DNA of 64,000 nt, taken from Rhynchonema sp. JSB1_4 (taxonomy: Eukaryota > Nematoda > Chromadorea > Monhysterida > Xyalidae). The stretch covers positions 1 to 64,000 of the forward strand of contig JASAMV010001465.1 of assembly GCA_030248065.1 (NCBI GenBank). The letters are read 5' to 3'. Numbering within the stretch: the stretch's first letter is position 1; every line of letters starts with the position of its first letter. The notes under the pieces are model-generated. The model ran no database searches, had not been told where the DNA came from, and worked only from the letters and a program-made list of their open reading frames with translations. Shown piece after piece: positions 10,403-20,446 of the stretch. The translations under genes were made by a program, and so were the position numbers.

Positions 10403-11806
10403 TCACAGTTTCGCAAAAGTCGGTGGTTTCTTTTCGCGTTGAACGGCGGCCATTGCAGCCTTCATCAAGTCTTCCGATTGCAAATGGGCCATGTTCCAAG
10501 TGCGCTGAAACATTTGACCGTTACGCCAGTTGATGGCTGAAAAAGGAAAATGGTGACGAACCACAAATTCGAGTCCCTCATCAACTGAGTGGTCCCTGGA
10601 ATAATTCAGATTGATCTTCGATCCCTGCACGGCGATCGGACTTTTCTCGGCAATCGTTTTGGCCAATGACATCACAGAATCAATCAGTTCTTCTCGGGTC
10701 AGGAATGTTCGTGTCAGAAGTCCTGCATGCGATGTTTTCTTGAAAATCTAGATCTGACAAGTGAAAAATAACGTCACAAGCACGCACCTATATTGAGTGC
10801 TTCAGTTGCACCGAACTCTCGAGCGGTGAACACCAACTCACGAACGAGACCTTCGTTGTGGATTATGTTCGGCAACCGTTGTAGCACGCCGACGTCTGCT
10901 GCCAGACCAATATCGACTTCCTGAATCGAACTGGGCAACCTTAGTCTCAGAAAATTCTTATTTTTGTATTAAACACGGGTTTCCGACCTTTATTGAAAAG
11001 AACGAGTCAGTCGTGGCGTATCGTATGTCGCAGGCTGTGATGAAATCGGCAGCAACACCAACGCATGCACCGTGAATCGCGGCGATCACTGGCTTGGGGC
11101 ACTGCAAGATGCTTGCTTTCACAAGTTGGTTGCACCAGGTGGAATTCTCTATCATGAGAAATTTTTTTCTTAACAAACTGCGGCTTTCCTTGCTTTACTT
11201 TTTCGATATTTGAGAACCATTGCGCGTATTGTTCAGCCAAACGTCTGATGGCCATGCCTCGTCTGGCGACGTCCTTCGATTCATCCATCATATTTGATCC
11301 TGCAAATAAAAAGTTGATTTTACTGGGCGACCAAAAATTGGTCAACATCAATCAGTCAAAATACCTAAATCACCCATCGCTAGAAAATCGAGACCCGCAC
11401 AAAACGACCTTCCGTTTGCGCTGAGCACAACAACACGACAGCTGGGTTCGTCGGACAGAAATGCGAAACATTCGCCAATGTCCCTACAATAAATTCAGAA
11501 GCACGTAGCAGTGCAATTTGTTATTATGTAAACCGAAATGATAAAACGACCATCCGCAAAGGCTCACTTCCACAACTGGATGTTAATGGCGTTGCGCTGT
11601 TTCGGACGATTCAACTTTACATTGACCACGTATTCTGAAGGGGAATCCAACTCCAGAAATTCGAATTCAGGCATTTTGCGGGGTTCATCACCAGATTTCA
11701 CGAACAACATCCTCGTTTGACGCAGCACCGAACCGTCACTGATCATAGAGCACTGTCCTGCCGCTTTTAATGGCTGGACAAGACGACGAACGGCATTCGT
11801 GAACAT
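10403..11806 (-). CDS. ECH1: Mitochondrial delta(3,5)-delta(2,4)-dienoyl-CoA isomerase, copy 1
   Basis: A crotonase-family ECH1 protein, which rearranges dienoyl-CoA intermediates during beta-oxidation of unsaturated fatty acids in mitochondria or peroxisomes. Exons on the minus strand: 11806-11568, 11483-11365, 11299-11199, 11101-10988, 10920-10788, 10722-10558, 10504-10403; all junctions keep frame. Landmarks: [17 protein letters not shown] (first oxyanion strand), [15 protein letters not shown], then Asp, and [11 protein letters not shown] with the Glu and Asp expected for ECH1 catalysis; it ends PPTFAKL, close to the usual ECH1 tail. The start at 11806 (MFTNAVRRLV) gives an Arg-containing, probably mitochondrial presequence; an in-frame ATG at 11830 is also possible. 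Oddity: the second oxyanion-hole loop reads GACVGVAAD where the family normally has GGG before the residue preceding Asp; copy 2 keeps GG. See findings. Confidence 0.9.
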
Positions 11807-12015
11807 CTTGCTGCTGAAATTTTCTGACATTCCTTAATGATTGAAAAGATCACAACAAGTACGTTCATGGCTGCGACACCATTGCAGTTAGCCAGACGAA
11901 ACATTTGAATAGAACCCATCTTTATTTTTGGTCCGCATTTGACCAAAATATCATAATCACAGTTCATCACAAAAATAGTAAATCAACATGATTCTATATT
12001 CCAGACTGTTCATGT

Positions 12016-14138
12016 TCATAGCTTTGCAAAAGACGGTGGTTTCTTGTCGCGTTGAATAGCAGCCATTGCGGCTTTCATCAAATCTTCTGATTGCAAATGG
12101 GCCATGTTCCAAGTGCGCTGAAGCATTTTAATGCTTTGTGATTTTGTATAAACAACAGGAGGAAAACGAAAGCAATTGGAAACAGAAACGGTGACGAACC
12201 ACAAATTCGAGTCCCTCATCAACTGAGTGGTCCCTGGAATAATTCAGATTGATCTTCGATCCCTGCACGGCGATCGGACTTTTCTCGGCAATCGTTTTGG
12301 CCAATGACATCACAGAATCGATCAGTTCTTCTCGTGTCAGGAATGTTCGTGTCAGAAGTCCTGAAACGGTTCAGCACCATTTAGCCAAATTCCAGATTTT
12401 GGACAGCGCTACAAACTCACCCATCTTCAGCGCTTCAGCAGCGCCAAACTGTCGGGCAGTGAAAGCCAATTCACGAACGAGACCTTGATTGTGGATTATT
12501 TTCGGCAGCCGTTGTAGCGTGCCGACATCTGCCGCCAGACCGATGTCGACTTCCTGAACAGAGTTCAAGTTTGATTGTGGCAGAGTGGAACACAACTTAG
12601 ATTTATGTATGTGTTATCCAAAATCATTCACCAATCATTCACTGACCTTAATGGAGAAAAACGAATCGTCCGTGGCGTATCGCATATCACAAGCTGTGAT
12701 CAAATCCACAGCACCCCCGACACACGCGCCGTGAATCGCTGCGATGACGGGTTTTGGGCACTGAAATATAATGCAGTATGGTAGGCAGGGAGCGATGTTG
12801 TCGGTGTCGGGTGTCCACAGTGTTGTGACCACTTCTGAGGCGAACATACCGCACGTTCGGTCCAAAAATCGGGGGAGGTACCTCAGCTATCCATATACTG
12901 TACGTGTACGGATAAAATCTAACCTCCCAAACCCATGCCTGCCGTGTCCGCACATCAACCAAAAAGTGTTGATTTCAGTCCCAAAATGGAATTTTATGGT
13001 TCAAAAGGGTCAAACCTTCCCGTGCTTTTTACTAACTTTTACTAACTTCGAGGGGATTTAACGTTTTGTGGGCTGAAGTGTACACAATTGCACGGAGCGC
13101 ACGAATTCGATTTTGGCCGATTTTTAGCCTTCTTTGAACATCAAAGGCACTGATTTTTTGGACAGTTTTCAGGTGCAATTTGCACCTAAATTTGAAGAAT
13201 TGCACTTAAAAATTGGAGGGCCAGGTGCAAGTCGCACCCAGATTTTTGGACACCAACATGTTCCTAAGTTGTGATTATTACCCGTCTCATGGCTCGGCGT
13301 AAAAACTTGAAAAAAATTTGCTGCGCGGCTTGTTCATACTTTTCAAGCCTTCACAGTCGAATTTTTAAACTTAAAACCAGTGTTGTGGTCAGGAACAGCG
13401 TAAGTTTGCTTTATTATGGTGTTTAAGCAAATAAGCTGCGTTAAAAACACAACAGCAAACCGAAACCATGAATTTAGATTGATACCTTTTCTATATTTGT
13501 AAACCACTGCTGGTATTGTCCAACTAAATGTCTGAGTGCCATGCCTCGTCTGGACACGTCTTTCGAATCATCCATCATATTCGCTCCTGGAGGAATCAGT
13601 GAAAAAAATTTTTATGCGATCCGTCCAATTCCATAGTCCCACACAAACCCATCGAGAACAATTAGGACAACAAAAACAAACCTAAATCACCCATTGCTTG
13701 AAAATCAAGTCCAGCACAAAATGATTTTCCATTTCCACTCAGCACAATAACACGACAGTTCGGTTCGTGGGACAAGAATGCGAAACAATCACCGATATCT
13801 CTGTAAACCAGGTATTCATCAACATCACCCACGGCCGGGAAAAAAATTTTGCTGACTCGCAAACAAATCCTATCATGGTCAGTCACTCACTTCCACAATT
13901 GAGTGTTCAGGGCATTGCGTTGTTTTGGACGATTGAGTTTCACGTGAAACACAAATTCTGACGGGGAGTCCAGTTCCAGAAGTTCATATTTCGGGCATTT
14001 GCCATTGCCCGATTCCTCGGACTTTGTGAATAATGACATCGTCGTTTGACGTTTAACTGAACCGTTATTCAGCAAAGAATTTCGTGCAGCTGCTGTTAAT
14101 GGCAGGGCGAGACGACGAGTAGCACTAGCAGGAAACAT
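12016..14138 (-). CDS. ECH1: Mitochondrial delta(3,5)-delta(2,4)-dienoyl-CoA isomerase, copy 2
   Basis: Tandem paralogue of the preceding gene with the same exon structure: 14138-13891, 13800-13682, 13586-13486, 12760-12647, 12553-12421, 12360-12196, 12117-12016. It retains [26 protein letters not shown] and [11 protein letters not shown], so all expected active-site positions are present. It ends PPSFAKL. The presequence [14 protein letters not shown] suggests mitochondrial import. The last two exons are almost identical to copy 1 at DNA level (for example around 12196-12360 against 10558-10722), which points to recent duplication or gene conversion at the 3' end. The intron 12761-13485 is expanded and carries a repeat (about 13155-13240). 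The 5' flank is occupied by a repeat element beginning about 120 bp upstream of the ATG. Confidence 0.92.
13120..13260. repeat. GGTGCAATTTGCACC repeat inside the ECH1 copy 2 intron
   Basis: Contains AGGTGCAATTTGCACCTAAA, GAATTGCAC, AAAAATTGGAGG and AGGTGCAAGTCGCACC. The same ordered words occur at about 14590-14760 within the repeat island. GGTGCAAATTGCACC-type palindromes are the hallmark. Confidence 0.55.
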
Positions 14139-14257
14139 GGTTAACAATGTGTGTGCTTTATGTTTGTCGTCTGTCAGCGAGGGATGCACAACGCGACTCA
14201 CCTGAGCTGGAATTGAAAAAGCAAAATATGCATGTTTACGTGTATACCGGTTCCGTA

Positions 14258-14858
14258 CATAGAAGTGGCTGGGGGGGGGTTACCCCCTCTCAGTACTTAC
14301 CTTTACCTACCACAAAACCCGAGGGGGTTGGGGGGTGAGTATTTACCTCTCACAACTCCAAATCATACCTCTCACAAGCAACTTTATACCCTTTCAGTGG
14401 AAAAATCGGTGTTTTTTCCGAAAAAAACCCCGCGAACACACTCATAATACTCATTTTCAGGCGATTTTCAACGAAAATTTAGAGAGCACTATTTTTACCT
14501 CATTTTTGGCCAAAATTGTGGTGTGAAAACGACTTTTTTTGCCTTTTTGAGTGACCAAAAGCATACCTCTCTCTCACCATAGGTTTTTCAGACACTTTTT
14601 AGGTGCAATTTGCACCGAAAATTTCAGAATTGCACCTAAAAATTGGAGGTTAGGTGCAATTTGCACCAATATTTTTCACATTTTGTTCACAAAACAAAAT
14701 TCTAGGTGCGAGTTGCACCTAAAATTTGATATGTTAGGTGCAAGTTGTATCTGGTGAATTTTGAAAAAAACTATGCCTCTCACGCTTGACGCTTCCGTTT
14801 CCAACCCCGCATCATAAAGTACTATGTACATCTCACAGATGGGCCTGCCACCACACTG
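14258..14858. mobile_element. Repeat element, CATAGNAGTGGC ... CCTGCCACCACACTG ends
   Basis: Left end CATAGAAGTGGCTGGGG and right end GGGCCTGCCACCACACTG are imperfect inverted repeats, also seen at 20775-21138 and about 34199-34605. Interior landmarks shared by the copies are CTCAGTACTTACC, ACCCGAGGGGGTTGGGG, ATACCTCTCACAAGC and CCCAACCCCGCATCATA. A GTTCC direct repeat flanks both ends, possibly the remains of a target duplication cut by the next insertion. It sits directly upstream of ECH1 copy 2. No coding capacity. Confidence 0.55.
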
Positions 14859-16330
14859 GTTCCAGTGCGGTTCCTGGGGGAGGGGGTCCCCCGCTTCAAT
14901 TTTTGCCTAAGATGGGAATTTTAGGCCTAAAATGGGCATTTTTTGGGCCTAAGATCTACAATGGGTGATTTTTGGTCAATGTTGTCAAAAGTCGCCAAAA
15001 TACCCTTTTATGGAGATTTTTTTTCAAAAAGGGGCAAAAATCGGTCAAATTTTGGGTGCCACCCCAAGAGATTAGGATCGGGCCGCCGGGTAACCTCGGC
15101 CCAGTCCGGCCCGATTGACCAAAACTCCGACCCGGCCCGATTTTGGGGTCAAATGAAAAAATCGTCCAAAAAGCCAAAATATGCAAAATTTTTCATGAGG
15201 AACCATGTGTGTGTTTTTGTGATTTGCTTTCTGTAACCGGGTCCATTTGGGCCCCACAATAAAATGTGCGTAACTCTGCGCGAAGCGCGATTTTTTTGGA
15301 GATTTTTGGTTCAAAACGCTGGTTTTGGCTTGAAATTTGAGCAACCTGCAATAAATCTCCGGCCCGGTCCGAGCCAAAAGTCCAAAATCCCGCAATCCCG
15401 GTCCGGCGGGGCCGGCTCGATTCTAATTTCTGGTGCCCCAAATTTTCCATTCCAGAAAGTTACTTTTCCTGAATTTGGGTCTTCCCCTCCTCCCCCCCCA
15501 GCAGTGTAGTTCCTGGGGGGGGAGGGGGGGTCCCCCCCTCGGGTACACTATCTCCCCCTCAGGTGGTACACTATCCCCCTATCTCCCCCTCCGGGTACAC
15601 TATCTCCCCCAATTTTTGCCTAAAATAGGCATTTTTAGGCCTAAAATGGGCACTTTTATACCAAAAATGTGTGATTTTTAGGTCAATGTTCTCAAAAGTC
15701 GCCAAAATGCCCTTTTTATGAAGAATTTTTTCCAAAAAGGGGCAAAAATAGGTCAAATTTTCTACCTCAAAAAGTGACTTTTTCCTGAATTTGGGTCTTC
15801 CCCCCCCTTCCCCCCCTCGGGGGTACACTATCTCCCCCTCCGAAAAAAACGGAGGGTCCGCTATCTCCCCCTCCGGACCAGGAACTACACTGCCCCCCAG
15901 GGAGGCACACCAACCGCCGCTCCGAAAAAATGGGTGAGGTGGGCACACTAACCGCCTCGCCGCACCAGCAACTACACTGACTGGTTCCATAAAAGCATAA
16001 ATACCTAGAATAGAACCACCGGCCTGGGGGGTTTGGTACCTTACGAGGGTTTGGGGGGTTAGGTTCACGGGTGAAAAATTTTAATGTTTTTCGTATGTGT
16101 GGCACCGTATGAAAACGTTGGGCAATTTGAGGTAAAAGCCACTGATTTTTGGCATTTTGGTCAAAAATGGACACTTTTGGGGCAAAATCGGGGGGATACG
16201 ATAAAATTACCAACCATCACCACAGTACTTGGGTAAAAATCGGGGTGACACCTACTGTACCATACCGAACATCGGGGCCGGGGGGATACTCCCTCCCCGA
16301 CCCCCCACCTCCAACACTGAGTTGCAGTGC
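14859..16330. repeat. Nested repeat island
   Basis: Contains GC-rich CGGCCCGG tracts (about 15070-15135 and 15355-15420), a second CAGTGCGGTTCCTGGGG end at 14863, and the complete MITE at 15502-15892. A further AGCAACTACACTG end lies near 15977. Long G and C runs and repeated TTTTGGCCTAAAATGGGC-type phrases fill the spaces. No gene is visible. Confidence 0.6.
15502..15892. mobile_element. hAT-like MITE with perfect target duplication (391 bp)
   Basis: Perfect 15-bp terminal inverted repeats CAGTGTAGTTCCTGG / CCAGGAACTACACTG, flanked on both sides by the identical octamer CCCCCCAG (15494-15501 and 15893-15900). Subterminal GGTACACTATCTCCCCCTC motifs recur several times inside. The 8-bp duplication and CAGTG ends assign it to the hAT superfamily as a non-autonomous element. 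Related but degraded copies are seen at about 35695-35765 and 36385-36435. Since the flanks are C-rich, the octamer match is less decisive than in a complex sequence. Confidence 0.75.
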
Positions 16331-17141
16331 GGCAATGCAACGCATTACGCTTCAGGCTTCACTGCCTTATCTCGCTCCGCTCTGTATTCAGCTTCCATTC
16401 CAACTTTGGTTGGACTTGGACAGGACACACAGTTTGATGTGCAGTGATGCAGCAGTGCTTGTCAATGACGACCCTAGCCCCATCCCCACTGATAAGTTGA
16501 AACAATGCTTTCCAAATTCCAAAGAACATCACGCATTTGATTGAACTGCCTTGAATTTTCTTTCGTTATAATCTTGGGGACAGGAACCTTGGGAACATGA
16601 ATTGCACCGTCTTGTCTCTATCTGCACTGCACAGCACACCACCAGGCCTCAAAACATGGCTGCTTTTGTCATCCAGAGCACCCATTTGTTCGTCAAATTT
16701 ACACTGTTCTGCAATTTCTTTACACAAGGGATGACATCACAATGGAATGTATATTTTTTACAGTGTAGGTTTTTACAATGTATAATTATATTACAAAATA
16801 CAAACAGTTATAGGTACAATATACTGTATGCCGGGGTTTTCCGGAGCCTCTGGTGTTCTCTTCGATTCAGTACCAGTGCCCACATTATATTCACACCTAA
16901 GCTGTGTGTTATACGCCCCTGATTCGGTTGCAGGTGGCAAATCGAACTATTACCGATAGTGCCCCATGCTAAATTTTACTTCCTGAATATCCAAGTACAC
17001 ACCGTTAGCCCTGATGGCAGTGGAATCGAATGTTCTCCATGTATTGATGATACAAACCGGAGGTTGGGCTTGATTTGGGATAAAGTATTCTCAACAAGCA
17101 GCGCACGAGCCAACATCGCACCAATGTGTGTGGAATTTCAG
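16331..17141. other. No gene recognised upstream of the asparaginase
   Basis: No conserved coding segment or inverted-repeat element seen. The short first exon of the asparaginase-like gene (expected to encode about ten residues ending in Thr-Gly-Gly) should lie here, but I could not identify it. Confidence 0.4.
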
Positions 17142-17695
17142 GCACAATTGATAAGGATTATCCTAGATCCATTGGTGGATACGCGTTCGAAATAAACCCC
17201 GATGCGCCACCAGCGGCTTGCGCCGTTCTCGAGCGTGGAAGAGCCACCAATAGAAATATGAAGATCCGATATGAGACCGCTTGTCTGAAGGATAGTCAGG
17301 ACATCACCGACATTGAAAGGTTACCTGCAGTACGGCGTCTTCATTGCCGAAACGACACACAATCGAAAAATTTTTTCAGACAGAAAATCGCGCAAATCTG
17401 CAACGCTGCACCAGAAGAGAAGATTCTGATCACGCACGGCACCGACTCTCTGTTAGAAACGGGAGCATTTCTTGACAAACGTTTTGGTGCTACCAAACGA
17501 ATCGTGCTTACTGGCTCGATGGTGCCTGAGACTTTCAAACGCACCGATGCCGACTTTGCGATTGGCATGGCTTGGGGTGCCCTGACCATTGATGATGAAC
17601 CCGGTACTTATGTGGCTGTAGACGGAACTGTCGGACGTTTGGAAACCGTGGGTCGGAATACATCTTCCGGACGATTCCACAGGAAAAAAAGTTGA
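17142..17695 (+). CDS. Small bacterial-type L-asparaginase domain protein, 5' exon missing
   Basis: Two exons (17142-17319 and 17380-17695, intron of 60 bp, joined in frame) encode about 160 residues of the compact, single-domain asparaginase type. The first block is GTIDKDYPRSIGGYAFEI, where the Thr is the expected nucleophile of the TGGT motif; the preceding Gly-Gly would be on an upstream exon. The second block is ILITHGTDSLLET, with the second Thr and Asp of the active site, followed by RIVLTGSMVPETFKRTDADF. The protein ends GRNTSSGRFHRKKS. These motifs match the N-terminal catalytic domain of type I/II asparaginases, and the length matches the short proteins common in bacteria rather than the about 330-residue enzymes of animals. 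The spliceosomal intron and invertebrate surroundings argue against contamination. Substrate is inferred. Confidence 0.8.
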
Positions 17696-18530
17696 ACATG
17701 AACTGAGTCAGCAGCACCCGATAGTTGTGGTATCGTTTCGTTCAATAATGCTCTGCGTTGACGGCAACAACTGTGCGAAATGCTGGACTTTTCATGTGAC
17801 TCTCGCACTCACCCTCTGATAAAAAAAATTTGCTGTCGTTGCCCTATTTTTGCCTATCTATTACACGCCGGTGGTATCAATATCAATATGCAATGGTCAG
17901 AGACAGTCAAAATGTGTTTCAGTCCGACTGCATTACATGCCACGATAAGTTTGACGAAGCAATAAAGCCGTTAGTGGTATTCGTGGCTGAATAACGTTTT
18001 GTTTTGTTTCACTTGCATGTTGTGCATGACCGTGCTCCGGGCATAACCGGCTTCCCCAAACTAAGCAACAGCATCGGCAATCCAATGCAGTATTGTACAA
18101 AGCAAGCCGCAAAACACTCCTCCACTGGCTAATGCAAAACAAAAGAAAGAATTACAGAAGTGGAAGATAATCAGAAGTGGCGCCGCGTTGACGCGGAGGT
18201 AGAATTCACTTCACACCACAGATTTTTTTAACCAAATTTAGTAGCTTTTTAGCTGCTAAATTTTTTGAAAAGCAGTAAATTTTTCAAAGTTAGTGGCCTA
18301 AAAGCTCTAAATTTTTGTATGTTGGCCAAAAAAGCTAGCAAACTGCTTTTCAAAAAGCTTTTCAGCGGTAAAAAAGTTACTAAATTTTTGATTTTACAAG
18401 CGTCTTGCTACTAGCCCATTTTGAAAAAATAAACCCTGCTTCACACACACACAAACGGAATCCAACTGACTCGAACGAAACTGCCGTATCCTAATTGTGT
18501 CGAGGTCTCGTTTCAGGCACTAAAAATTGG
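17696..18530. other. Gap with AT-rich internal repeats
   Basis: No gene seen. Positions about 18235-18420 are built from recurring AGCTAAATTTTT / AAAAGCTTTT words on both strands, which suggests a degenerate AT-rich repeat with fold-back potential. Confidence 0.4.
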
Positions 18531-18975
18531 CCGCTTTCCAGAGGTTTGGCCGGCTCGGCCCCCAAATCTCCGGCCCGGCCCGACCTCTCGGACCGGGGCC
18601 CGGGGGTGCCCGGCCCTGCCCGGCCCTGCCCGGCCGAACCCCCAAATCTCCGGCCCGGCCCGGCCCGAATTTTTGGCTCAGATTTTAGCCCAATTTTTGT
18701 CATAATTTTTGCGATTTTTAACCTATTTTCTTGGTTGAAAATTTTTTGTTTTCCATAAAAAAAGTCGTCAGATAAGCAATTTTTGACAGACAGAACCCAG
18801 GGACCTGATCACTTACTTGCCGAATCCGAAATTTTAGTGTTTTTGACAAAAAAATCCCCACTTTTTCAGTAAAATAAGTCTTCGGGCCGGGATGCCCGGC
18901 CCGGCCCGACCGACCCTCCAAATCTCCGGCCGGCCCGGCCCGAGCCAAAATCTCAAAGGTCGGGCCGGCCCGATT
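18530..18975. repeat. GC-rich CCGGCCCGG dispersed repeat
   Basis: Two blocks of CCGGCCCGGCCCGA with CCCAAATCTCCGGCC (about 18540-18675 and 18885-18970) flank an AT-rich middle containing CACTTTTTCAGTAAAATAAGTC. The same middle and GC-rich blocks recur at about 32755-32945 and 2190-2275, and the GC-rich blocks at about 30924-31045 and 57800-57914. Probably internal deletion variants of one hAT-like family whose intact small member is at 57800-57914. Confidence 0.6.
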
Positions 18976-19117
18976 GCGAGTTTCAGCTTTCTTGGGCCTT
19001 TTTAAAACAATTTTGTAACATATGCTCGAACCCTCAAGAAAATTTTTCGCTCAAGAAAATTTTTCGCTATTTTCAGGCCAAAAAACACATTTTCTCGAAA
19101 AAAAAATAAATTACCGG

Positions 19118-19344
19118 TATAGTCCAACAACAGCTAATGCAGAATTTATGTCCACTGCGTTGCCTGATCCGCCAAGCACATAACGCGTGATGCAACATTA
19201 CAAGCACAGACAGGCAGTCAGCTTGTGTGTGTTGGCTGGCTGCGTGGGTGTGTTTATAATGTTGCATCACGCGTTATGTGCTTGGCGGATCAGGCAACGC
19301 AGTGGACATAAATTCTGCATTAGCTGTTCTGTTGTTGGACTATA
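19118..19344. mobile_element. Hairpin element with TATAGTCC ends (227 bp)
   Basis: Two arms of about 86 bp (19118-19203 and about 19256-19344) are reverse complements with a single 5-bp insertion and one or two substitutions; the loop is about 52 bp. The outermost bases are TATAGTCC ... GGACTATA. The arms share no other sequence with the second TATAGTCC hairpin at 51647-51976. It could be a Tc1/mariner-like fold-back element using TA targets, or a transcribed hairpin. No coding capacity. Confidence 0.7.
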
Positions 19345-19434
19345 ATTTCCCGAGCAATTTATTTTCGAAAAGTAACGGGCTCCGGAAAAAACGGCTTTTT
19401 CGTTTTTTCCCGAAAAAAAAGTTTTTCAGCAAGT

Positions 19435-19806
19435 CACCATATAGTTGCAATTTCTCCGGAAAAATATATTTATTGAAAAAAACCGTTTTTTGAAAAAAAA
19501 AAAAACGGTTTTTTTCGATATTTTTCCAGGCCAAAAGTTGGTCGCTTGTTAAAATGGGGTACATTTGGGCAAAATGTGGTCTAAAATTGCTTCGTGACAA
19601 AAAGTCATGCTGGATAAGTCGATCAAAGACACAAAAAATGGCGTTTTTGGAGGATTTGAGAAACTGACCTCGCGACTGTCCAGTTTTTTTTGGAAAATTT
19701 GGAAATTTTTCTGAAGATTTCCGATATTTTTCCAGTGCGCGGAAAAATGTCAGTTCGTTATTTTGGCCTCTGGAAAAACGGTTTTTCCACTTGCAACTAT
19801 AACTCA
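19435..19806. mobile_element. Putative MITE, ATAGTTGCAA ends
   Basis: ATAGTTGCAA near 19440 pairs with TTGCAACTAT near 19795, and TCACCAT is present immediately outside both ends, compatible with a target duplication. The interior is dominated by GGAAAAACCG / CGGTTTTTTCC words on both strands. Confidence 0.45.
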
Positions 19807-19813
19807 CCATATG

Positions 19814-20221
19814 TATACTGGCGGATGGAAAAAAACAGTTTTTTTCACGAAAAAAACCGAAGAAAACCGGGTCCATCTGGGACGTAAAAAAACGAAAAAA
19901 ACCTCAGCCTCCGGGAAACATCGGTCTTTTTTCACGAAATTTTCCAATTTTTCACAGAAGTTGGGAAATATGCTTGTTCAGAACAACTTTGGCCAAGCGC
20001 GGCGATGTTAATGTGGCTTGTTTCAACTATTTTAGTCACAATAAGCATCAAAAACACTCGTGAGCACCACTCTAGTGCCTGTGCTAACATTACTATGTGT
20101 CAAAAATACCTTATTTGGGCTTCCCCTGTCCTTATACACTGCGGTTCTTTATCGGTTTCTTCCGTTTTTTTCGGTTTTTTTTCACGAAATATACAAAAAC
20201 CGGTTTTTCCGCCAGTATAAG
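19814..20221. mobile_element. Putative MITE, TATACTGGCGGA ends
   Basis: TATACTGGCGGA at about 19815 is inverted as TCCGCCAGTATA at about 20209-20220. The interior again contains GGAAAAAAACAGTTTTTTTC and CCGGTTTTTCC words, related to the neighbouring element and to a short copy in a CASD1 intron (about 44462-44555, ending GCAAGTATAAGTCA). Confidence 0.5.
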
Positions 20222-20446
20222 TCACCACACACACAGCTGTTTGGCCACTGCTATTTATTTTTCGCGCTGCAGCTGTCAATCTTTTTACACACAATTATTA
20301 ATAGACACACACAGCCAGCTGCTGTTGACGATTAAACCTGATGATCAAGGGCACCGATGATTTTTTTTAGAGATTTTCATCTCCTGAATGCCAGCGATTC
20401 ACCGGAATAAGAAAGTCAAGATATAACGTCAAAAAAAATAACAAGC

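Noticed and set aside
14956..16213. Gly/Pro/Arg-rich frames in the repeat island
   Set aside because: They arise from GC-rich repeats and G/C runs; they overlap MITE ends and have no domain.
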